From: Lentzea kentuckyensis | GTDB lineage: Bacteria > Actinomycetota > Actinomycetes > Mycobacteriales > Pseudonocardiaceae | Direction of reading: 5' to 3' | NCBI RefSeq assembly: GCF_002150765.1 | Contig: NZ_MUYM01000021.1 | Location: 1-59,329 of the forward strand | DNA: 59,329 nt | Shown: positions 25,203-33,193 of the stretch, piece after piece | Numbering within the stretch: the stretch's first letter is position 1 | How the letters are laid out: each line of letters opens with the position of its first letter | The notes under the pieces: model-generated | What the model was told of the DNA's origin: nothing | Database searches by the model: none | The model's input: the letters and a program-made list of their open reading frames with translations, nothing else | Made by a program: the position numbers and the translations under genes

Positions 25203-26315
25203 GTGACCGCCGCCCTGATCGACCGCGTCCGTCACCGGCTGGCCGGCGCGGACATGGAGATGACCGCGGCCGTCGTCGCCCACGCGGTCCGGTCCGAGGC
25301 GGGTGGTGTGCTGGCCGACTCGGACGTCCTGGAAGCCCTCCAGGTGCTTCGGCAGGAGTTCAGCGGCACCGGGCCGCTCGACCCGCTGCTCGCCGACCCC
25401 GGCACCACCGACGTCCTGGTCACCGCGCCGGACCAGGTCTGGGTGGACGGCAGAGATGGTCTGCGTCGCACCACCGTCACGTTTCCCGACGAGGACGCCG
25501 TTCGTCGTCTCGCGCAACGGCTGGCGGTCGCGGCCGGGCGGCGGCTGGACGACGCGTCGCCGTGCGTTGACGGGTGGTTGCCCGGCAGCGGCGTGAGGTT
25601 GCACGCGGTGCTGCCGCCCATCGCGGACCGCACCTGCCTGTCCCTGCGCGTGCTCCGGCCCGCCACCCACGACCTCGGCGCGCTCCAGAGACTCGGCACG
25701 TTCGACGCCGAGATCGCGGACGTGCTGAAGGCGATCGTCCGCAGGCGGATGGCGTTTCTGGTCATCGGCGGCACCGGGTCGGGCAAGACGTCGTTGCTGT
25801 CGGCGTTGCTCGCGTGGGTTCCGGCGAGCGAACGGATCGTGTGCGTGGAGGACGCGGGCGAGTTGAATCCGGACCATCCGCAGTTCGTGCGGCTGGTCGC
25901 GCGGGCGCCGAACGTCGAGGGCGCCGGCGAGATCACCGTGCGGTCTCTTGTCCGCGAGGCGCTGCGCATGCGGCCCGACCGGATCGTCGTGGGTGAGGTG
26001 CGGGGTGCGGAGGTTCGTGAGTTGCTCACCTCACTGAACACCGGCCACGAAGGCGGCGCCGGGACGCTGCACGCCAACTCGCCGGCCGAGGTGCCGGCGC
26101 GGCTCGAAGCGCTGGGGGCGTTGGGCGGGCTCGACGCGCAGGCGTTGCACAGCCAGGTCGCTGCGGCCGTGCAACTGGTTCTGCACATGCGCCGGGACGG
26201 GAACATGCGGTACCTCAACGAGATCGGGGCGTTCACGCGGGATGGGCGCACCCTCGGCGTCCGTCCGATCTGGACGAAACGACGAGGCTGGCACGAGAAG
26301 GAGTTGCTGTGCTGA
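25203..26315 (+). CDS. tadA: TadA-family secretion ATPase
   Basis: A 370-aa type II/IV secretion ATPase of the Tad/Flp pilus class. Visible: Walker A GGTGSGKTSLL with Lys195, the Asp box VEDAGELN, Walker B-like MRPDRIVVGEVRG, and the His box TGHEGGAGTLHANSP. It powers pilus assembly or secretion at the inner membrane with TadB and TadC. The GTG at 25203 follows GGAGGGG by 7 nt; the 3' end overlaps tadB by 7 bp. It corresponds to Rv3659c. Confidence 0.93.
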   Translation: MTAALIDRVRHRLAGADMEMTAAVVAHAVRSEAGGVLADSDVLEALQVLRQEFSGTGPLDPLLADPGTTDVLVTAPDQVWVDGRDGLRRTTVTFPDEDAVRRLAQRLAVAAGRRLDDASPCVDGWLPGSGVRLHAVLPPIADRTCLSLRVLRPATHDLGALQRLGTFDAEIADVLKAIVRRRMAFLVIGGTGSGKTSLLSALLAWVPASERIVCVEDAGELNPDHPQFVRLVARAPNVEGAGEITVRSLVREALRMRPDRIVVGEVRGAEVRELLTSLNTGHEGGAGTLHANSPAEVPARLEALGALGGLDAQALHSQVAAAVQLVLHMRRDGNMRYLNEIGAFTRDGRTLGVRPIWTKRRGWHEKELLC

Positions 26316-27073
26316 GCCTCCTCCTGCTGGCGACCGCGTTGCTGGTGTGGCCCCAGCTCACGCCACTGCGCAGGCTGAGGCCGGTGAACAAGCGAAAAAT
26401 CGTTGTCCCGCAATACGTCTGGCTGATAGCCGCGATGGCAGCGACCTATCTCCTGGCGGGCATCGGCGGGCTGTTGGCGGGGGCGGTCCTCGCCGCCACC
26501 GTCCACCGGATCGTCAAGCAGGGCAAGCGGAACCGTGCGCTGAGGGCGGCGACCGAAGCGCTCAGCAACGGCCTGGGCGGCGTGGTCGACGAGCTCCGCG
26601 CGGGTGCCCACCCCGCCACGGCCGCGGAAGGGGCGGCTCAGGACACGCCGGCTCCGGCCGACGAGGTGCTGAAGGCCGTGGCGGCCACCGCGCGACTCGG
26701 TGGCGATGTCGAGCGAACGCTCAGAGATCTTCGCCAGCCGCTGCTCGAAACGGATCAGCTGGCCAGGGCGTGGCACGTGTCGGCCAGGCACGGCGTGGCG
26801 CTGGCGGACGTGCTGGACGCCACCAGGCGTGATCTTGATCAGCGGGCCGCGTTTGCACGGCAGGTGCACGCGCGGATGGCGGGGCCGCGAGCCAGTGCGG
26901 CGGTGCTGGCCGGGCTGCCGGTGTTCGGTGTGTTGCTGGGCGAACTGAGTGGTGCCCGGCCGGTGCACGTGCTCGCCGGTACCACGGCGGGACAGCTGTT
27001 GCTGGTTCTCGGCGCGTTGTTCCTGGCGGCGGGGCTGTGGTGGACGAGGCGGATCACGGAGGTGGAGCCGTGA
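26309..27073 (+). CDS. tadB: TadB-like type II secretion F-domain membrane protein
   Basis: A 254-aa membrane platform protein. Hydrophobic N-terminal segments (residues 1-12 and 32-62), a cytoplasmic T2SS-F domain (LARAWHVSARHGVALADVLDATRRDL) and two C-terminal membrane segments (about 190-210, 222-243) fit TadB. It acts with TadA and TadC. The GTG lies in the tadA end, and its stop overlaps tadC (GTGA). Confidence 0.85.
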   Translation: MLSLLLLATALLVWPQLTPLRRLRPVNKRKIVVPQYVWLIAAMAATYLLAGIGGLLAGAVLAATVHRIVKQGKRNRALRAATEALSNGLGGVVDELRAGAHPATAAEGAAQDTPAPADEVLKAVAATARLGGDVERTLRDLRQPLLETDQLARAWHVSARHGVALADVLDATRRDLDQRAAFARQVHARMAGPRASAAVLAGLPVFGVLLGELSGARPVHVLAGTTAGQLLLVLGALFLAAGLWWTRRITEVEP

Positions 27074-27597
27074 CGTTCCTTCTCCTCGCGTTGGCGGTCC
27101 TGGTGGCTCCGACTCAGCGAAGAGCGATTGATCGGTTGCGGCTCCGAGAGCACGACCCGCCGCGGAAGAAGGCCAAGAGCACGGGGCCGTTCGAACGGGC
27201 CGCTGCCTGGGATCTGCTGGCTGCCTGTCTCAGGGCCGGGTTGCCGGTGCCGACGGCGATCGAGGCCGTCGCCGTCGACGAGCTCGGTCAGGTCGCGGAC
27301 CTCCTCAAGCTAGGGGCTGACCCGGTCACGGCATGGGCACCCGCGCTCGACCGGCCGGAGACGGCCGCGTTGGCCAGGGCCGCGCGCAGGACGGCGCGGT
27401 CCGGGGCCGCGCTGGCCAGGCAGGCCGCTGAGCTGGCCGAGCGGACCAGGGCCGCGGCGAACGACGCGGCCGAGGCCAGGGCGCAGAAGGCCGCGGTGGC
27501 GGTGGCGGCGCCGCTCGCGCTGTGTTTTCTGCCGGCGTTCCTGTGCCTCGGCGTGGTGCCGGTGGTGCTGGGGCTGGCCGGTCAATTCCTCAACTAA
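27070..27597 (+). CDS. tadC: TadC-like type II secretion F-domain membrane protein
   Basis: A 175-aa T2SS-F type protein, short for TadC but usual for actinobacterial clusters. It has an N-terminal hydrophobic segment (TFLLLALAVLVAP), a helical F-domain (LLAACLRAGLPVPTAIEAVA; RSGAALARQAAELAERTR) and a C-terminal membrane segment (PLALCFLPAFLCLGVVPVVL). I used the GTG overlapping the tadB stop. It is followed 11 bp later by the pilin gene. Confidence 0.85.
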   Translation: MTFLLLALAVLVAPTQRRAIDRLRLREHDPPRKKAKSTGPFERAAAWDLLAACLRAGLPVPTAIEAVAVDELGQVADLLKLGADPVTAWAPALDRPETAALARAARRTARSGAALARQAAELAERTRAAANDAAEARAQKAAVAVAAPLALCFLPAFLCLGVVPVVLGLAGQFLN

Positions 27598-27608
27598 GGA
27601 GCGAAGAG

Positions 27609-27770
27609 ATGGAACTGCTGAAGGACGACAGCGGCATGAGCACGGTGGAGTACGCGATCGGGACGCTGGCCGCGGCCGCGTTCGCCGCGGTGTTGTACTC
27701 GCTGGTCACCGGTGGCTTCGTGCAGAACCTGTTGCAAGGGCTGATACAGCGTGCGCTGTCGTGGGTCTGA
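27609..27770 (+). CDS. Flp-type pilin (DUF4244-like)
   Basis: A 53-aa prepilin. After MELLKDD comes SG|MSTVEYAIG, a class III/IV prepilin cleavage pattern with Gly at -1 and Glu at +5, followed by a hydrophobic helix (GTLAAAAFAAVLYSLV). It is the likely major subunit of the Tad/Flp appendage. AAGGAG lies about 7 nt upstream of the ATG. It overlaps the tadE-like gene by 20 bp. No prepilin peptidase is encoded in the window. Confidence 0.88.
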   Translation: MELLKDDSGMSTVEYAIGTLAAAAFAAVLYSLVTGGFVQNLLQGLIQRALSWV

Positions 27771-28080
27771 CGACAGCGGCATGGTCACGGTGGAGGCGGC
27801 CATCGCGGTGTGCGCGCTGCTGGTGGTCATGGCACTGGCGGCCGCCGGGCTGACGGCGGTGATCGAGCAGATGCGGTGCGCCGACGCGGCACGGGAGGCG
27901 GCGCGGCTCACGGCGCGCGGTGAACGGCAGCGCGGCGAGGAGGCGGCCGGACAGATCGCGGTGGGAGCGATCGTCGAGTTCCGGGCGGAAGGGGATGCCG
28001 TGCGGGTGGTCGTTCGCAAGAAGGGGCCGTTGGGCTTGCCGCTCAGCGCACAGGCGTTCGCCGTCGTGGAGCCGCGATGA
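27751..28080 (+). CDS. TadE-like minor pilin
   Basis: A 109-aa TadE family protein. Residues 7-15 read DDSG|MVTVE, repeating the pilin cleavage motif, then one membrane helix (AAIAVCALLVVMALAAAGL) and an extracytoplasmic domain with ADAAREAARLTARG. The GTG at 27751 is needed to include the processing site. It is expected to be a pseudopilin of the same apparatus. The stop overlaps the next ATG. Confidence 0.83.
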   Translation: MRCRGSDDSGMVTVEAAIAVCALLVVMALAAAGLTAVIEQMRCADAAREAARLTARGERQRGEEAAGQIAVGAIVEFRAEGDAVRVVVRKKGPLGLPLSAQAFAVVEPR

Positions 28081-28502
28081 ACGGTGAACGGCCTGGTTGC
28101 GAACGAGGTTCGGCTGCGGTGAGCGGTGTGGTGGCGATGTTGCTGCTGATCACCGTCACGGTCGCCGGTGCTCAGGCCGGGGCGGCGGTCGTCGTGCGGC
28201 ACCGGGTGACCGGTGCGGCCGATCTGGCGGCGCTCGCGGCTGCCGCTCATCTCGCCGACGGCGACGGAAATGCTTGTGAGCAGGCAAAACGCGTGGCCGA
28301 GGCCAATCGATCAACCCTCGACGACTGCGCGATCAACGGATGGGAGGTGGTTGTGCGGCTGTCGGCGATTACGCCGTTCGGCCCGGTGAACGCACGGGCC
28401 AGGGCAGGTCCGGCCGAAGATCGAAGCGTTTGGAGCGCGACGAGCGGTCGACTCTCAGCGGTGAGCGGACTCACACCGGTGCCGGGACATGCTGAACGGT
28501 GA
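28077..28502 (+). CDS. TadE/TadG-like protein of the helicase-secretion neighbourhood
   Basis: A 141-aa membrane protein with N-terminal ERGSAAVSGVVAMLLLITVTVAG, a prepilin-like leader and helix (residues 9-33), then the TadE/G-like HRVTGAADLAALAAAAH with cysteines Cys66 and Cys82. It lacks the Glu at +5 seen in the two preceding proteins. It is the last gene of the tad operon, matching Rv3654c. ATG overlaps the preceding stop (ATGA). Confidence 0.75.
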   Translation: MNGERPGCERGSAAVSGVVAMLLLITVTVAGAQAGAAVVVRHRVTGAADLAALAAAAHLADGDGNACEQAKRVAEANRSTLDDCAINGWEVVVRLSAITPFGPVNARARAGPAEDRSVWSATSGRLSAVSGLTPVPGHAER

Positions 28503-28698
28503 TCGAACTAAACGCGAGCAGTTCAGTTGCTCGGTCTGACAAAGGGCGTTCGCCGTCTCGTAGCTACCAGTTGTCGAGCGGGGGTTACGGAGGCCGGGGC
28601 CGGTGTCGTTAGTTGTAGTGGCGGCACCGACGCGGTGTCCTACGAACACCGGCACCACGTTGATGTCGAGTCAGAGCCTAGGAAGAAGGCGACGGAAG

Positions 28699-29319
28699 AT
28701 GGATTGGTCGGACAGCTGGCGCGGGGCCTTCCGCATTGAACTGCGTGCCGAGGCCGTCAGCCTCGCGTACCGCGGTTGGCCCGTACTGCCCGGCACCTAC
28801 CCGGCCGGTTCGGAGCAGGGTGTCACCCAGTGGGCGGGCCGCAGCGGGCTCGAGCTCCACGGCCCCATCCCCGTGCACCGCGACTGGGTGGACCGCATCG
28901 GGACGCGTCCCGACCAGGTCGCCACGTGGTGGGCGGGTCGCTCCTACAGCCTTCTCGTCGCCACCGGTCACGTGGTGGACGCGATCGAGGTCGGCACCGA
29001 CCTCGGCCGTCGCGCGGCCGTCGCACTGCGCTCGATCGGCGTTCCCGTGCCGATCGCGGCGACCCCGTCCGGCCGGTGGATGTTCCTCGTGAAGTCTGGC
29101 TCGAAGCTCAACACCGAGCTGGCCAACAACGTGGACGTGCACCACTACGCCAAGGGCGAGTACATCCCGCTGCCGCCCACCCCGATGGCGCACGGTGTCG
29201 TGCACTGGCGGGTCAAGCCGTCGATCTGCGGCTGGAACCTGCCGGACGCGCACGTCGTGCAGGACGCACTCGTCGAGGCGCTGCACACCCCGGCGGGCTA
29301 CCAGCTCGAAGTCGTCTGA
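28699..29319 (+). CDS. Single-domain prim-pol-like protein, probably inactive
   Basis: A 206-aa protein resembling the N-terminal domain of bifunctional DNA primase/polymerases (PF09250-like): ELRAEAVSLAYRGWPVLPGTYP near the start, HVVDAIEVGTDLGRRAA and ATPSGRWMFLVKSG. Active prim-pols have a DxD-type pair and an sxH motif; here the pair is D-x-x-E and the His is missing, so polymerase activity is doubtful. Small versions occur alone in actinomycetes and may be regulatory. The ATG follows GAAGGCGACGGAAG. It stands alone after the tad operon, with a hairpin-rich gap downstream. Confidence 0.65.
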   Translation: MDWSDSWRGAFRIELRAEAVSLAYRGWPVLPGTYPAGSEQGVTQWAGRSGLELHGPIPVHRDWVDRIGTRPDQVATWWAGRSYSLLVATGHVVDAIEVGTDLGRRAAVALRSIGVPVPIAATPSGRWMFLVKSGSKLNTELANNVDVHHYAKGEYIPLPPTPMAHGVVHWRVKPSICGWNLPDAHVVQDALVEALHTPAGYQLEVV

Positions 29320-29877
29320 CAACTACATGCAGAGCCCGGCCGTGCTGGGTGTCGTCGTGGACTCTCCCCGACAACCCCGAAGACGATGCCCTGCACGGCC
29401 GTTCCAACCCCGCCCGATCCGATGATCGGCCTCCGTACCCGCACTTCAGGGGCCGCTGAGGAACGGGCAAAAAGCCGAACACGCACCCCGAAGGACAGCC
29501 TCCCGCACTAGTGACCGGACCGAGGACGTTAGTGGCAGAGCACCAGCTCTGCCGCGGTCGGTGAAGCCGGCTCCTCCCCGGAGTTCGTCAGAAGACAGTC
29601 GACACCGTCGCCTCCCGCGTGTCCTGTCGAGACGAACGAACCAGATTCCGCCGATGTTCCAAGGAATCCGGTCGCGAAGCGGTAGCAGGCGGGAAAACAG
29701 TGTTCGGCACGTGGAGAGGGCGCGTCGCAGGTACCCGTGAGCCTGCGACGCGCCCCCAGCGTCCTCGGCCCGACCCTGCCCGCGCTACGCGCTCGCCGAG
29801 TCGGACGCGGTGTCTTCTGGGGGGGCGACCCCCAGGCCCCCGCGAGTTCGGGCGCTGGCGCCCTCACGACCTACGCG
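29320..29877. other. Hairpin-rich gap between convergent genes
   Basis: No convincing coding sequence is seen in these 558 bp. Four perfect inverted repeats occur: GGCAGAGC/GCTCTGCC (29534-29553), a 14-bp stem (29718-29755), CTGGGGG/CCCCCAG (29817-29835) and GGGCGC/GCGCCC (29850-29863). Some or all should be terminators for the prim-pol-like gene and the nucleotidyltransferase gene. The spread over 330 bp also leaves room for an unrecognised small RNA. Confidence 0.5.
29718..29755. terminator. 14-bp perfect stem in the convergent gap
   Basis: Arms 29718-29731 and 29742-29755 pair perfectly over 14 bp, with a 10-base loop. It is the strongest hairpin of this gap and symmetrical, so it can end transcription from either side. 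Confidence 0.65.
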
Positions 29878-30648
29878 TCAGGCCAGACCTTCCACGTGGG
29901 CAGCGAAGGCGTGAGTCTGCTCCATGCTTCCCGGACGCGGAGCCGCGTCGGCGTCCCAGCCGAGGTCCCGGTCCACCAAGACCTGCTCGATCAGCGGGTG
30001 CCACCGCTGATCGAGCATTTTCAATCCCCACTCCAGCGCGCCGCGCTTCGAGGTCACCTCGGCGGTGTGCAGCGTGTAGAGCGTGCGGCAGTACTGCGCG
30101 ACGATGTAGCGCTGAGTCCACGCGACGTCCATCGGCGCCCACGTCTTGATGCCCTCCCACAGGATTGGCAGGTCAGCTCGCATCGTCGAGCGCAGCACCG
30201 AAGCCGGCACCTCGTCGACCAGCGACGTGATCGGCGGGCCGTCCAGCACGATGCCGCGGTTGCGCAGGATCCACCGGGCGTGCGGGCTGTTGCAGTGGGT
30301 GTCCCAGATCAACGTGCGGTGGCCGTGGTCGTTGAACAGCCACGGAACCCCGAGGCCCGCCACCGAGCGCAACGACTCCACGTCGGCGTACGAGCCCTCG
30401 ATCTCCGTCGACCAATGGCCTGGTCGCAAGGGAATCTCGTCGTGCAGGGCGCGCAACCCGGCTTCGCGATCACCGGACGGCAGCTCGGTGCAGGCGACGA
30501 TGAAGTCGCAGTCGCTGTGGATGTCACCGGCGCCCAAGGCGAACGAGCCCTGGACGTAAGTGCCCACGTAGGTGGGGCCGAGGATCTCCCGAACTGAGGA
30601 GACCAGGTCGGCGAGCAGGGCGTTCAGCTCCGGGAACCGCGTGGGCAC
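29878..30648 (-). CDS. Nucleotidyltransferase with AadA-like (DUF4111) domain
   Basis: A 256-aa protein. The nucleotidyltransferase motif YVQGSFALGAGDIHSDCDFI (GS ... DxD) is at residues about 31-50. A C-terminal helical region with SKRGALEWGLKM resembles the DUF4111 domain of aminoglycoside adenylyltransferases (AadA). It may nucleotidylate a small molecule; resistance is possible but not shown. The GTG at 30648 is the best start I see, with no clear ribosome site. It lies downstream of the helicase in the same direction. Confidence 0.8.
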   Translation of the reverse strand: MPTRFPELNALLADLVSSVREILGPTYVGTYVQGSFALGAGDIHSDCDFIVACTELPSGDREAGLRALHDEIPLRPGHWSTEIEGSYADVESLRSVAGLGVPWLFNDHGHRTLIWDTHCNSPHARWILRNRGIVLDGPPITSLVDEVPASVLRSTMRADLPILWEGIKTWAPMDVAWTQRYIVAQYCRTLYTLHTAEVTSKRGALEWGLKMLDQRWHPLIEQVLVDRDLGWDADAAPRPGSMEQTHAFAAHVEGLA

Positions 30649-30680
30649 CGAAAAACCGTAGCCGGGCCGAGCCGGACGAG

Positions 30681-32996
30681 TCAGGCGATTTTGCCCAGCA
30701 CGACGTCCAGCACGAGCACCGCACCGGCCTTGTCCAGCGGTTCGTTGCCGTTGCCGCACTTGGGCGACTGCACGCACGACGGGCAACCCATCGGGCACGA
30801 GCACGAGCTGATCGCCGAGCGCGTGGCCGAGAGCCACGCCCGCAGGGCCTCGAAACCCCTGTCCGCGAAGCCCGCACCGCCGGGGTGGCCGTCGTGCACG
30901 AACACCGTCGGCATCCCCGTGTCCGGGTGCACGGCCGTCGACACGCCGCCGATGTCCCAGCGATCACAGGTCGCGAACAGCGGCAACAGGCCGATCGCCG
31001 CGTGCTCGGCGGCGTGCAGCGCACCGGGGATCCGTTTGCCGTCAAGGCCGGCGGAGATCAGCAGCGACTCGTCGACCGTGTACCAGACGGCTCGGGTCTG
31101 CAGGCTCTGCTCCGGCAGGTCCAGCGGGATCTGGTCGAGCACCACGCCGGACGGCAGCCGGCGCAGGTAGCCGACGACCTGCGTGGTCACCTCGACCTCG
31201 CCCAGCGAAACGGACACGCCGTCGAAATCGGCGCGTTCGACCTCGCGCACCACGGTGATGTCCACGCAGTCACGCGGCTGAGTCGTCCACTCCGGGTCTT
31301 CGCGGTGCACCATCGCGAGGCCGCTCTCCAGGTCGAGCTCGTCGACCACGTATGCCCGCCCCTGGTGCAGGTACACGGCGCCGGGATGCACCTGCCAGCA
31401 GGCCGAGCCCGGGTCGACGGTGCCGAGCATCCGGCCGGAGTCCGCCTCGACGACGGCCACCTGGTCGCCGCCGGAACCGCGGATGTCCACACCGGCGTGC
31501 GGGCGGTCGTGCGACGCCCAGTACCACCCCGCCGGCCTGCGCCGCAGCAGCTTCTCCGCCACCAGTTCGGCCAGGACGGACTCTGCCAGCGGTCCGCCGA
31601 AGTCGTCCAGACACGTCGGGGTCAACGGCATCTCGGACGCGGCGCACGCCAGCTGAGGCCCCAGCACGTACGGGTTCAGCGGGTCCAGCACCGTCGCCTC
31701 GACCGGCCGGTCCAGCACCGCGGACGGGTTGTGCACCAGATACGTGTCCAACGGGTCGTCGCGTGCCACGAACACCACCAACGCGCTGTCACCGGATCGG
31801 CCCGCACGGCCCGCCTGCTGCCAGAACGATGCCAAGGTGCCGGGAAAACCGGCCACCACCACGGCGTCCAGCCCGGCGATGTCGACGCCGAGCTCCAAGG
31901 CGTTCGTGGTCGCGACGCCGAGCAGATCGCCCGTGGACAGCGACTTCTCCAGCGCCCGCCGCTCCTCCGGCAGGAATCCGCCCCGGTAGGCGGCCACCCG
32001 GCCGGGCAGTTCACTGTCCACTTCGGACAGAATGCGCTGGGTGCCCAGTGCGGTCAGCTCGGCACCCCGGCGGGATCGCACGAAGGCGAGTGAGCGGGCG
32101 CCCTCGACGACCAGGTCGGCGAGGATCCGCGACGTCTCCGCGCCTGCCGAACGCCGGATCGGCGCGCCGTTCTCACCCTCCAGTGAGGTCAGCGGCGGCT
32201 CCCACAGCGCGACCGTCCGCGAGGCGCGCGGCGAGAAGTCGTCCACGACAGCGGAAACCGGTACGCCGAGCAATCTCTGCGCCGACGCAGAAGGATCAGC
32301 CACAGTGGCCGATGCCAAAACGAAGATCGGATTCGCGCCGTATTTACGTGCGACCCGCCGCAGCCGACGCATCAACAACGCCACGTGCGAACCGAAAACG
32401 CCGCGGTAGGAATGGCACTCGTCGATCACCACGTACTTCAGCCGGCGGAAGAACCGCAGCCATTTCGGGTGCTGCGGCAGGATTCCGCGGTGCAGCATGT
32501 CCGGGTTGGTGAAGACCCAGTTCGCGTGCGCCTTGACCCAGTCGCGTTCGGCCATCGGGGTGTCGCCGTCGTAGGCCGACGCGCGTACCCCCTTGATCCC
32601 CAGCTCGTCAAGCGCGCGGAGCTGGTCCGCACCAAGGGCTTTGGTCGGCGAAAGGTACAGCGCGGTGGCCTTCGTGTCCGCCAAAAGAGTGGAAAGCACG
32701 GGCAACTGGTAGGCAAGTGACTTGCCGGACGCCGTGCCCGTCGCGAGCACCACGTGCTGCCCGGACCACGCCAGCGAGGCCGCCTCCACCTGGTGCCGCC
32801 ACGGCTCCCGCACGCCGATCTCGGTGAACGCGGCCACCACCGGCGCGGCTGCCCACGACGGCCATTCGACGTGATCAGCCTGCCGCAACGGCAGATCGCG
32901 TGCGTGTGTGAGAGGTGACTCCCCGGCGGGTACACCGGCCAGCACGCGGTCCAGCAACCGCCGTCCCTGATCCACCACGAGGCGAGCTTTGCACAC
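30681..32996 (-). CDS. DECH-box helicase of the tad neighbourhood (Rv3649-like)
   Basis: A superfamily 2 helicase of about 771 aa. Motif I ATGTASGKS (Lys92), motif II IDECH, motif III ASATV and motif VI QQAGRAGRSG are present. The C-terminal DUF1998-type region holds a four-cysteine cluster, CSCPMGCPSCVQSPKC, likely metal-binding. This family is the "helicase/secretion neighborhood putative DEAH-box helicase" that accompanies actinobacterial tad genes. The N-terminus is uncertain: GTG 32996 or GTG 32978 are both in frame. It is divergent from hppA. The function, probably DNA maintenance, is not known precisely. Confidence 0.9.
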   Translation of the reverse strand: MCKARLVVDQGRRLLDRVLAGVPAGESPLTHARDLPLRQADHVEWPSWAAAPVVAAFTEIGVREPWRHQVEAASLAWSGQHVVLATGTASGKSLAYQLPVLSTLLADTKATALYLSPTKALGADQLRALDELGIKGVRASAYDGDTPMAERDWVKAHANWVFTNPDMLHRGILPQHPKWLRFFRRLKYVVIDECHSYRGVFGSHVALLMRRLRRVARKYGANPIFVLASATVADPSASAQRLLGVPVSAVVDDFSPRASRTVALWEPPLTSLEGENGAPIRRSAGAETSRILADLVVEGARSLAFVRSRRGAELTALGTQRILSEVDSELPGRVAAYRGGFLPEERRALEKSLSTGDLLGVATTNALELGVDIAGLDAVVVAGFPGTLASFWQQAGRAGRSGDSALVVFVARDDPLDTYLVHNPSAVLDRPVEATVLDPLNPYVLGPQLACAASEMPLTPTCLDDFGGPLAESVLAELVAEKLLRRRPAGWYWASHDRPHAGVDIRGSGGDQVAVVEADSGRMLGTVDPGSACWQVHPGAVYLHQGRAYVVDELDLESGLAMVHREDPEWTTQPRDCVDITVVREVERADFDGVSVSLGEVEVTTQVVGYLRRLPSGVVLDQIPLDLPEQSLQTRAVWYTVDESLLISAGLDGKRIPGALHAAEHAAIGLLPLFATCDRWDIGGVSTAVHPDTGMPTVFVHDGHPGGAGFADRGFEALRAWLSATRSAISSCSCPMGCPSCVQSPKCGNGNEPLDKAGAVLVLDVVLGKIA

Positions 32997-33193
32997 GACA
33001 CCGACACTTCCGGCTGGGGCGTGCTCGACTTCCTGCGCAGATAACGGTGTGTGCACGGATCGGGACGTTTCGTTGCCTCGTTGCAACCACCCCCTAGACT
33101 CCCCGCTCATCGCATCCAATGAGGGATGCGTCACGTCGCGCTGGGCGGCTGGTCTGCCTTGGCGCTGCACATGGCAACTCACCAGGAGGACGG

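Noticed and set aside
29878..30648. Calling the nucleotidyltransferase an aminoglycoside resistance gene (aadA)
   Set aside because: Only the general fold and motif are shared; no direct evidence of streptomycin or spectinomycin modification.
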